Source: Asterias rubens (Eukaryota; Echinodermata; Asteroidea; Forcipulatida; Asteriidae). Taken from it: a DNA stretch of 64,000 nucleotides. Shown piece after piece: positions 43,701 through 53,574 of the stretch. Location: contig NC_047063.1 in assembly GCF_902459465.1 (NCBI RefSeq), positions 2,728,001 through 2,792,000 of the forward strand. Reading direction: 5' to 3'. Made by a program: the position numbers and the translations under genes. The notes below the pieces were generated by a model that saw only the letters and a program-made list of their open reading frames with translations, did no database searches and was not told where the DNA came from. Each line of letters opens with the position of its first letter. Positions within the stretch are counted from its first letter, which is position 1.

Positions 43701-45338
43701 TGTTATTGTTTTTGTGTAATAATTCAAACGCATACAGAACACCAGTGCCTACGGAGCCTTCAGAACATTTTTTTCCAGCCTTTTATGTGTCATAATTTTG
43801 GAAAGGTCAACTCCTCACAGCACATTTTTATTCCTGAAATTAATAGTTATGTTGTCCGAAAGAACAATGGAGGGAAACAATGGGGAAGGGTCCCTGATTT
43901 ACATGTATACAGGTATGCCCGGGCGGGCCAGGAGCAGTTTCTTTTCAAAACAAGACATTTACCAGTCCCCGCTGATGCAGCGCTACGGGTCCTCACAATG
44001 AGTGGCAGGTCCAGGGGGTTTGCCCCACTACCATCACAAAAAGTCTGCGGTCAACAAATAATCCAGCAAGTCATTGACATGTGTCATGCACCAACCAAAG
44101 AAGAAAAAAAACCAAGGAAACTTTTATTCCAATTCCAATTTTGAAATAATAAAAATGAGACCTTCCAACAGTGCAATATCAGAGCCAACCCAATCCCCCT
44201 CGAACCCTGGTTTGTTCACCTTGCCCCGATCAATACACCTCGTCCTTGCGGCCTCCACAACAGGTAAATTCCCCACATGCCTGGAATGCCTTCCATTGTC
44301 CGCCCAATAATACTTGCTCACCTGGGATCACAGAGATTGGGGATCCATACCAGTAAACCGTTCTTTGTGTAATTGTTGGCCTGAAGTAGACGCCCTTGCA
44401 ACTGGCTTCCACAGATTGGTTTTAAACACAACGGGTATCCTATTATTATACACAGGGTGCAAAAAGAAGGCTCTCTGAGCTCCAAGAAGACCAAATCTGT
44501 TGTTCTGATAAAAGTTTCCGCATTTTTTAAATGTTTGGAATTGCTCGGGGAGGATTTAGTCTCCCCACCAAAACAAAAAGGGGTTTTGATTTTCTGAAAC
44601 AGTTAAGCCGGTGATAGCCGGATCACCTGATTTTAAATCTCACGCTAATGTGGCCTAAATGGCAACATTATTTGGGCATTTAGGACTTTCTGATCAATGT
44701 TGTGACAATCAAACTGAAGAACATATTGTACTTCCAAGGCTAGCAAGGCCATATGGAACTGCAGAAACCTTTCGATGGGTTTCAGGTTTACAGAGCCAAG
44801 AGGAGTGTGCAGGTTTTGGTAGGTTTTTTTTTTCTGTCTTTTCTTTCCGGAGCACTTAAATGATAGCCAGTGGTGTGACAAGCCATTGTTTTCATTTGAT
44901 GGAGGGGGCACGTGGGTCAAAGGATTTGCATTTTCGTTTGCAATATTAAATATACAATATCTCAGACCATTAATATTAAAACTCGTTTGGGATTGGGGGT
45001 TGCTGAGGGAGGGGTGGGGTGGGATCTGAGTAAGGGGGTGGGGGGAGGGGGGCTCCCCCTTCTTTCTTCTGATGATTAGCCCTTCGGAGACCCTCTCGCA
45101 GCCACAAGCAGCTTGTACCAAAAAGCCCATAGCGGTGGGAAATGGCCAACTTATTTCAATTCTCATTTAGAGGTCAAAGTAAAGGTAATGTCCAAATATG
45201 AAATTTGTCAATATAGTATGTTAACGTAGTATCCCAATTTCTGAACTCAAAACTAAATGTTTTGTTTCATGTTATTTCTGTTGACATGTTTACAGACCAA
45301 ATGTGAATACTGAAATGAACAATGCTAACAATAAGCCC
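40760..45338. other. Non-coding stretch with C/G-rich tracts
   Basis: Holds C-runs at 41264-41290 and 41388-41410, a 27-base direct duplication at 42575-42622 (GACTTTTGGAGGGGGGAGGG) and a G-rich block at 44993-45055. Open frames of up to 173 codons here show no family motifs. Confidence 0.4.
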
Positions 45339-45576
45339 TACTCTCTAAATGTAAAAGAGTGAAAAACACCACTCTTAACATTTCAAGGTCCCTCATAATG
45401 GCGCTTTAAAAAGAGTGCTGGTTATTTCACTCTTTTAGAGGGGTTTCACTCCAGGACAGAGTGAAAAATCACTCAAAAAGATGCAAACTTCAAGAGTGAA
45501 AGACCCCTCAAAAAGGAGTTGTCCCTCATATGGCTCTTCAAAGAGTGATTTTCACTCTTTTGCATTTAGAGAGTAG
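45339..45576. mobile_element. MITE family I
   Basis: TACTCTCTAAATGTAAAAGA at the left pairs with TCTTTTGCATTTAGAGAGTA at the right. The interior repeats AAGAGTG many times on both strands. Confidence 0.75.
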
Positions 45577-46214
45577 TTATTCAAAAAATGTGAATAAAGG
45601 GTTAAATAAAGGCTAAACCCTGTGAAACCCATGGTAAGGTATGTTGTGTTTCTCATGAGCCCTAACAGGAATGCATCGTAGGAACCAGTCATTTCTCAAA
45701 TGTCATTCTTATTACTTCCCCCAACGACCACATGATTGAATGTCAAATTACACTTAAAAAAAAACGACATCGAAAAAAACCTCCTCAACTCGTCTAGAAT
45801 TTAGAACCAATAACTCATAAACGACCCCCTTGCCCAGTTCTGTCTGATTTGGCAAGAAGACAACATAACTTGGCAGAGTTCAGCAATGTCTTTACAGTCA
45901 GCCGCCGCCGATAGGGTACCAATTGGGAATTACCATTCCAGTTACATTAATTTTTTTTCCATATTTTATTTTATTGTATTTTTAAAGTAAATAAATATGT
46001 TGCCAGTTATGATTTGATATACTACGCTGCACTGAACAGATGTCAAGGTAGAATTGTGTCAGCTTAACGATGATAACATGCGCTGTAATGGGTTATGCTT
46101 GAACTTGAGCAACTGACTACAAATTGTGTACCCCAACCCAAACCCCAACCCCAACCCCCACCTCTCCACTCCCAAGGACCCACACCCTAACAAATGATGT
46201 TAAAGGCACCTTAC

Positions 46215-46290
46215 TCACATATGGCCCTGGCCGGGAATCGAACCAGGGTCACCTTGGTGAGAGGCGAGTGCTTTACGCACAAGCCAACCA
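46215..46290 (-). repeat. tRNA-like SINE head
   Basis: GGGAATCGAACCAGGGTCAC and GTGCTTTACGCACAAGCC give, in complement, a B box and a partial A box. Confidence 0.4.
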
Positions 46291-46301
46291 TACCCCCCAA
46301 C

Positions 46302-46355
46302 TATGCATATGTTGGGATACACTAAGTGAGAATACTGGTCTTTGACAATTACCAA
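46302..46355. repeat. MITE family A terminal fragment
   Basis: GCATATGTTGGGATACACTA and GGTCTTTGACAATTACC. Confidence 0.6.
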
Positions 46356-48215
46356 ATGTGTAAGTTTTTTTTTAAGGGGTCTATTCTTTTCTGAAGCACT
46401 CCTTCTGTGGGGTATCACTAGAACAAAGACAACCTTGTGGGGTAGAATTGTCATTGTTTCACTGAAGTACTCAGATAAATTGAGGACTTCTCATTTTTTT
46501 TCCCCTATTGTTTGGACTTATTTGAAAAAATTTCGATTGTTTTTGTACATGCAGGCCTTGAGTGTTTTGTTCTTGAAGGGGCACAGCAATGTTTCTTTGG
46601 TAATAGGGGCATTTCTATTAGGAAATTTTTAGATTTGTATTGGAATTTTAAAGTGCACCACAGCAATAGCCCAGGGCACCATGCAGGGCAATTGCTGTGG
46701 GTGCCGTTGATATGATATTTGCTATGTTTCATTGTTTTATAAAGTTATAAAAAACATTAAAAAAAGCAAGGACTTCCCCAATTTGTCAAATCAACCTAGC
46801 CACTTTTTATGTTGCATAAGTTTCAACAGGCAAACAAGCTCAAATAACACATAACAAGGACAACTAATGTTAAACAAATCAAACACACTGACGATTTCCT
46901 CTCAAATTGTTTAACTCAGCATTTCCTGTAATCAGTACTTCTCTGGATTGGTCCTGACATGGCTTGTTCTAGCCGTGGAGTGATTTAAAGGAAAAGCCTC
47001 ATTCCTTGGGAAATCCGTCATTTCTCACCGCGCAACCGCGATACTTCCGCAAGAATCTTACGAGGAACCCGGTTTTTAAATGTCAAGGGCTTTTACGTCT
47101 GGAGGGGGGAAACTAAAAGTGAAATTTGATATCCAAGATTATGAATGAGTCAGGGAAGAATCAATGATTTAGGAGTAAAACATTAAAATAGGTTGGAGTT
47201 CAAAATAAGGTATTTTCTCTCTTACAGCATCTGTGGGATACTTTAAAGAAACAAGAATGAAGAAAACAAATCTGAAACAGGGTTATAGTTATGCAAAATC
47301 CTCCAAAATTCCTGAAAATTTGTTTGCGCAATCTGTAGCAAATCAAACCAGGGGTCGATTTCACACAGAGTTAAAAACTTAAAGCTTAGTCCTAAATACG
47401 ACTAACTCGTCCTATCTCTTGTTAAATCAACCCCATCTATTACACACCACACAGGACCAAAGACTTTGCGTCCCATATGAACAAATACTTTAGAGACCAC
47501 TTTTGATCGATAATTCAGTTTACCAGCGGCTCCAAAATGTGCAAAAGCAATTTTTTTTTATCCATACAAATTGCACAAACATCCTGAGCCAAAAGAACAT
47601 TGTATTCAAAGCAGATTAACTGACCGTGATCATTCAGGAATTTTTTTCCTTAAAGAAATTTGATTCAATTCAGAAGACATGTTATTCCATGTCCACACTC
47701 TGAGATAAATTTTCATTGATTTATTTAATTTAATAAACAGTGTTTACATTAATCACATGAGATCCACATTTTTCAAGACTGTTTATATATTTCTGACTGG
47801 CACCCTCTAACTTTTACCACCAACATTAGGGTTAGATAGCGCAGTGGTTGAGCGCAAGCCAGCACAACAATCCGCATGTCACAAGTCATTTTCTCCTTGT
47901 TCAACCCCAAGTTAGTGAAAAATTTACCCTGCCAGTTTCCCTTGTGGTTTATTACTTGTTCTATATTTCTCTATCATATTACGACACTTTGTCAGAGGTA
48001 TGCAGAGCATTTTATTAGGTTTTCTCATAGCCACTGTCACCCCTTAATAGACAAAACGTCAGTTCCTCTAAACAACAGGTTTCAAGTTCACAAATTAGGA
48101 GTGCGACCAGCATTCTTCCACTTTTCAAGAGCATTCCAATCGCACCAAATCAACGTCAGAGTGAATTAATTACTAGAGACATGATTCAACCCCACAAATA
48201 TTTCAGAAATTTCCT
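46356..48215. other. Non-coding stretch with MITE B remnant
   Basis: 47351-47434 (GGGGTCGATTTCACACAGAG...TTAAATCAACCCC) is a shortened family B element. A tRNA-like A box lies at 47821-47845. No gene. Confidence 0.5.
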
Positions 48216-48219
48216 GAAA

Positions 48220-48745
48220 CAGTTTTTCAACACATGGCATTTACATCTTTCTTATTCCATGTATTCTGAAAATAAAGATTCTGAAAATAAGTCTCCATTT
48301 AGCCCAAGTGGGCATTCAAAGGACTAATAATAACAAGACTAAAGATTAGGAGAGAGTGGAAACTGATTTGTCAAGAAGGCTTTGTACTTCTGAAATACCA
48401 ACTACTTCCTCGAATTCAAGTGCAGATTCAAGTTTGAAACCTATTTTTGTTCTACCAAGGATAGAACTGACGTTTTTTAGTATCCAAAAAGTTTTCAACA
48501 CATGGCTTTTACATGTTTCTTATTCTGAGAAAAAAGACTCCATTTAGCCCATGGTGGCATAAATGCGTGGGAGTTCAAAGGCCCGACAACAAGAGTAAAT
48601 GGTGACTTGGAAACTGATTTGTCAAGTAGGCCTTGTAATTATAAAATGAAACACCACTTCCCAAATTCAAGTGTAGAAACCTATTTTTGTTCTATCAAGG
48701 ATAGAACTGAGGTATTTTAGTATCAAAATAGTTTCAAGGTAACAA
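48220..48745. repeat. Two-copy tandem repeat, ~251-base unit
   Basis: GGAAACTGATTTGTCAAG starts at 48358 and 48609; CTATTTTTGTTCTA(C/T)CAAGG and CAACACATGGC(A/T)TTTACAT recur with the same offset. Confidence 0.75.
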
Positions 48746-48844
48746 CATTGAGAAGTGTTGTCTCTAAATAGATACAAGGTTATAGGATGCTACCTGCAAG
48801 GCCTCTGTACAGAAGTCGTAGTCATAAGTAAATAATATTAGTAA

Positions 48845-49325
48845 ATAATATTATAAGTTATCACACAAGCGCGAGTGGAATACCGAAAAACTAGCACTTC
48901 TGCGTCCCATCCAATGAGGCCAGGGGTGGATTTCACAAACAAAGTCCTAACTTAGGGCTAGTCCTAGGCAATGCTAAGAGATAGGACTGGTCCTAAGTTA
49001 GGACCAGTAACTCATCCTAACTTAGGACTGGTCCTATCTCTTAGCATTGCCTAGGACTAGTCCTAGGTTAGGACTAGCTTTGTGAAATCCACCCCACGTG
49101 TTATAACAAATTTATCTTCCAGTTTCACGTCAACGCACATTTAAAATTTCAGTACGTTATTTCGCATCGAAGCGCACAAAGTTTGGAATGTAATTTTTTG
49201 CATTGTCCGTATACGGAGCGTGACGCATTGACATTCACAATACACACTGTGCAATAAAAACAGAGGAAGTAGTAGTACATAGGTTTTTATACCACCCCCA
49301 GTTCAAGCATCTGATTGGTGGATTA
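48845..49325. repeat. Interspersed repeat interrupted by MITE B
   Basis: The left arm ATAAGTTATCACACAAGCGC also occurs near 38263, where no MITE B is present. The right arm continues after 49095. Confidence 0.45.
48923..49095. mobile_element. MITE family B, near-perfect palindrome
   Basis: GGGGTGGATTTCACAAA at the left, TTTGTGAAATCCACCCC at the right; the arms, rich in GGACTAGTCCTA, pair over about 80 bases. Confidence 0.85.
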
Positions 49326-49642
49326 GGGCATACTGGAAACAAAGGCAAGTGTAACTTATAAGGGAGGGTGTACTTTTGGTCATTACTTCAACAAATTAAG
49401 TTCTCTAGTGACGGCTACTTCTTATATTCCACACAATTTTTGTGAGAAAATTTGTGTTGCCTGTTGGTAACCAGTTGTTTAAAATTGTTTATGAGTATGT
49501 GTATCGTTCAGAGAAAAAGGGTTCTGCAAAAGGGTTCTGTTCTAAGGGACAGTTGTGGAAATCCTGAAGGACACAACAGAAGAATCAAAAGTAGGGACTT
49601 GCTCCAGAGTTGCCACCATTTGCATCTTGCAATCAGGGGAGA

Positions 49643-49676
49643 TTTTGTTTGTTTGTTTGTTTGTTTGTTTGTTTGT

Positions 49677-49712
<36 letters not shown>

Positions 49713-49770
49713 TTGTTTGTTTGTTTGTTTGTTTGTTTGTTTGTTTGTTTGTTTGTTTGTTTGTTTGTTT
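49643..49770. repeat. Compound (TTTG)n-(CTTG)n-(TTTG)n microsatellite
   Basis: About 128 bases of uninterrupted tetranucleotide units, with the CTTG block in the middle third. All long open frames across it are low-complexity artefacts. Confidence 0.95.
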
Positions 49771-49966
49771 AGATGATCTGCCCATCAAGGGAACTCGGCA
49801 AACTCCCACAAGGGGGATATAAACACCAAGCTGACAACAACCAATCTCTTTCATACAAACTTTGGTTTAACGTCTATGATTATGAACTGCAAAGCTGGGG
49901 GATTCGAACCCACAACCTTGTGATGGCAAGTCCTGCAGTCTAACCACTTGACCATGGTGACTGTGC
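49771..49966 (-). mobile_element. tRNA-derived SINE family S3, internally deleted
   Basis: AGATGATCTGCCCATCAAGG at the tail side; GGGGATTCGAACCCACAACC (B-box complement) and GTCTAACCACTTGACCATGG (A-box complement) at the head. Confidence 0.75.
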
Positions 49967-51465
49967 AACCAGGGGATGTTACCAAATTCGGAAAGATGGA
50001 CTTAATTTCAGTGAAATTTTTTCTCTAAAGAATCAGAAAGACTAGAGCGCAGCATGTTCTTAAATAAATTCAACTTGTTTTAGTGTATAGTTGTAGGCCA
50101 TCCCCGTGTGGTCGTCTTTCATCTACAACCATTCCCACTTATGGATCAGGTGCTGATTGAAGAGGGGACAGGGGACCAGATCATCCAATATGTATTTACA
50201 TGTAGTATCCCACCAGTACCATTAATCCTTCCCTATCCAAATTATATCGCAGGGAATTGTAGTGAACTTTCAGAAAAAAATTAGGTCATTGGTACTGCGA
50301 GTAGGCCTACTAAAATAACAATCCCATGCTTATACAGTACATCACAACAATGTGATATCTGCGTGGGTATAACTTGCTGTAGTTGACATTGTTCATTGTT
50401 GGTGATGTGACCTTCTGGAAACTACTATGGAAAACCAACTGAATGTTATAGTTGAAGTATGGGATCTGTTTCCGATATTAGCTCAATGTTACTGCAAAGG
50501 TTAAGTGGGTAATTCACTCTAGCCCCTCTCCAAGGTTAAACAGAGCTACTGGTCAATAGACATTACAATGATGCGTCCATCTTGGTCATGTTCCTCGTAT
50601 TGAATAACAATAATGAATGCTTAAAATCATTTTGCAAATAGGAACCAGACTATTTTTGTTCTTCCAGCCTCGGTTTGGCAACATTTATATCAATGGGGGA
50701 AAGTCAAGATGGCTGCACCATGATAAAGGTTTATTCTTCCCTTTTCTTTGAACTGTGTTGTTGTCAACTTATTGTTAAACTGTTACTAAAATGTTGTCAA
50801 AACAACCATAATTGGGGATCTTTCTGGAATGGGGGCTGGGGTTTACCAAACACTGTTATTCAAAACAGAGCCAGTATTGAAAGATTGGATTATGCAAGTG
50901 ACGTTGTTCGATTCAGGAGCCCTCGACAAAAGGAGGTTGTTCAGTGGCCAATCCTGTGCGCCATGCCTAAAAGTACGTTCATTTCCTTTGTTTCATCATC
51001 GGTTTACCTTGAAGATGACAGCTGGATTCGTTCATGCATTAAAGTCATACAACCTCATGACGTCAATACCTATACAGTTATGATTTATAAAAAAACTATT
51101 TCGAGCTCTCTGGAAAACTGTTCTATTGTAACTGGAAGGTTTTGTTGCATCATGGAAGACACGCTTGATTGACTTGTTTTTAAAAAGTTTTCACTCTACA
51201 TTTTTTTTTTTTTTTTGGGGGGGAAATGGGTGGGGGTATTTAAGAGGAATAATGAAGAGTGCTTGGGGGTAAGGGATGTAAATTGTGTGGACTTTACACA
51301 TGAGGTGGAACGAAAAGAAAAATGATTTTGAAGTGAGCACTTTATTTTGAAGAGGTGAACAAAAAGCGTGGGAGTCAACTGTTTGCGACCAAAACAGTGT
51401 TTACAATTGACTCCAAAAGTGTTGGTGGACATTGGCTATATAGGAGGCACCAGCAATAGTCTATG
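49967..51465. other. Non-coding stretch with an unassigned open frame
   Basis: A 165-codon frame at 50675-51172 (+) has four early Cys and hydrophobic segments but no motif I know. It begins in a repeat-like phrase (AAGTCAAGATGGCTGCACCA). I do not call it a gene. Confidence 0.35.
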
Positions 51466-51469
51466 GTTA

Positions 51470-51619
51470 AAGGTCTATAAAGTCATGACTTTTTGCATTA
51501 CTTCAAAGTGAAATGTTTCTCAAAATGCTTTATACTTTTGAAATCTGCGGTAGGCTTCTGACTAAAGTTTTGATTGCCATTGATTTTAAGAGTGATTACC
51601 AGATTATACCTTCCCTTTG
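51470..51619 (-). repeat. Repeat family N fragment
   Basis: GTGAAATGTTTCTCAAAATG and GAGTGATTACCAGATTATAC, complement of the copy at 26898. Confidence 0.55.
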
Positions 51620-51699
51620 AGTCTGGACAACAAATTGTCCTATTTGTAAGACTTTATCAATGAATTTGTACACATTGGCATATAAAATTCTTAATCTAA

Positions 51700-51965
51700 A
51701 CAAACCGTGGTCAAGTGGTTAGACTGCAGGACTTGCAATCACAAGGTTGTGGGTTCGAATCCCCAGCTAACCGCTGGTTTCACTAGAATAAACATTGTTG
51801 TCTAGTTACTGGTCCACAATTTCTTGATTTTTGTGATTCATAATCATTGGCGTTAAACCAATGTTTGTATGAGAGAGATTGGTTGTTGCCAGCTTGGTGT
51901 TTGTATCCCCTTGTGGGAGTTTGCCGAGTTCCCTGGATGGGAAGATCATCTAAACAAACAAACAA
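51700..51965 (+). mobile_element. tRNA-derived SINE family S3, longer copy
   Basis: CCGTGGTCAAGTGGTTAGAC (A box), GTGGGTTCGAATCCCCAGC (B box), tail GGGAAGATCATCTAAACAAA. It has about 60 bases that the copy at 49771 lacks. Confidence 0.75.
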
Positions 51966-52090
51966 ACTCATGAGGGATAAAGCAACCAGGGACCATTTCA
52001 TCAAAGCTGCTTCTACTATTCCGTCCAAGGATAAGGATGATGATGATGATGATATTATATTCATCAAAAAAATATGACCGAGTTCCAGCC

Positions 52091-52463
52091 TTAAAAGACA
52101 CTGGACACTATTGGTAATTGTCAAAGACCAGTCTTCTCACTTGGTGTATCTCAACATATGCATAAAATAACAAACCTTTTAAAATTTGAGCTCAATTGGT
52201 CGTCGGAGTTGCAAGATAACTATGAAAGAAAAAACACCCTTGTCACACGAAGTTGTGTGCTTTCAGATGCTTGATTTCGACCTCAAATCCTAAACTTGAG
52301 GTCTCGAAATCAAATTTGTGGAAAGTTATTTCTTTCTCGAAAACTACATTACTTCAGAGGGAGCCATTTCTCACAATCAACCTCTCCCCGTTACTCATTT
52401 ATTAGAAAGGTTTATGCTAATAAATATTTTGAGTAATTACCAATAGTGTCCACAACCTTTAAA
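52091..52463. repeat. MITE family A, full-length copy
   Basis: TTAAAAGACACTGGACACTA at the left, ACCAATAGTGTCCACAACCT at the right, central palindrome GACCTCAAAT/TTGAGGTCTC. Confidence 0.8.
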
Positions 52464-53153
52464 TCAACAAATTGTTTGGTAAAGTAGAATCCTACATTGG
52501 CAAGGATATGAAACTGATAATGCCAGTCTACCAAAAATAATATTGTATGGACAGCTCACGTGCATTGAAACGTGTTCTGGTGCAAGCAATATTACGCAAC
52601 AAAGCGACATCTGTCTGTAGGCTATTGAAAATATATAAAACAGAAATACTGACTTTGTGTGATGAAGGAAGAGTCCCCAGCACTGTTTTTATCAATGGGT
52701 GAATTCGACCTTACCAACAAAAACAGCAATCTCTGTTAGCCGATGATTGATGACGAGTGAGTTTGAAAAACCTTGGATGTGTGTTAAAATTAATACCATC
52801 TTCACAATGCACTTCAATGGTATGGCTAAGCATAGCAACACTTGGTATAAACAACGACATTACTACCCCACAAAAAAGGAGATCAACAACCTGACCCAAA
52901 AAGAAAGCCCCCCCCCCCCCTTCCCTCTCAAAACAGGAATCCCAGTACAAGATTTTGATTGGTGTGCAGTGAAACACCCTGTCTTTCAATCTCTAAGGTT
53001 ATCTAGAAAGCACCGCCCATTCCAACACACTAATAAGCTACAAACACCATTGTTATTGGTGGCACCACAACCCCTCCATAGTACCCCATTGGCTGTCGCT
53101 CACCCAGAGGGACAACAGGCCATTAATGGAACAGCCCACAGCCTCTTGACAGG
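52464..53153. other. TIMP-D upstream region
   Basis: An open frame of 136 codons covers part of it, but it includes a poly-C run and has no motif; I take it as non-coding promoter-proximal DNA. Confidence 0.4.
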
Positions 53154-53190
53154 ATAAATACGGCAGTGTATACAGAGTTGTGTTCAGTTT
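53154..53190 (+). promoter_or_regulatory. Putative core promoter of TIMP-D
   Basis: ATAAATA at 53154-53160 and TCAGTTT with A at 53186, matching the YYANWYY initiator rule, are 31 bases apart. The start lies 271 bases before the ATG. Confidence 0.5.
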
Positions 53191-53456
53191 GTCATTAGTG
53201 TTGCACGTGTTTACAACAAGCTCAGGAAGGGTGCTATTGATGGTGTCATCAGATGCTCTTGTAAGACCTCAGACTTATAAAGCCCAAGAAAAAGGAAACC
53301 TGCTAACAACATTCCGCAACCAACGAAACAGCTGCACTGTTAGTTTTTTTTTTAAACGTATCCAAGCTGATTTTTTTTTTCTGAAGCACTCTGTGATTTT
53401 TGTTCTCGCTCATCAACTCATCCCTGAAGGAAAGATTCTCGTTTGAAAGAATCAGA

Positions 53457-53574
53457 ATGGAATTGACAAGTTTGAGTTTTGTTCTTCTCGTTCTGCTGGA
53501 GATGTTTCAGGTTGGATTTGGATGTCAGTGTGCACACAGACACCCACAGCAGCACTTCTGTCAGGCTGGATTCG
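53457..53574 (+). CDS. TIMP-D exon 1
   Basis: Codes residues 1-39, signal peptide plus CQCAHRHPQQHFC. Donor TTCG/GTGAGT, phase 1. ATG 53457 is preferred because the hydrophobic signal core follows at once; the frame is open upstream but that region is the probable 5' UTR. Confidence 0.9.

Noticed and set aside
43785..44144. 119-codon open frame
   Set aside because: No motif, no conserved splice context, overlaps a second frame; not enough to call a gene.
44645..45166. 173-codon open frame on the minus strand
   Set aside because: Runs through G/C-homopolymer DNA, no family motif, and overlapping frames exist on the other strand.
49452..49822. Overlapping open frames rich in Cys-Leu-Phe-Val repeats
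   Set aside because: They are translations of the TTTG/CTTG microsatellite in three frames.
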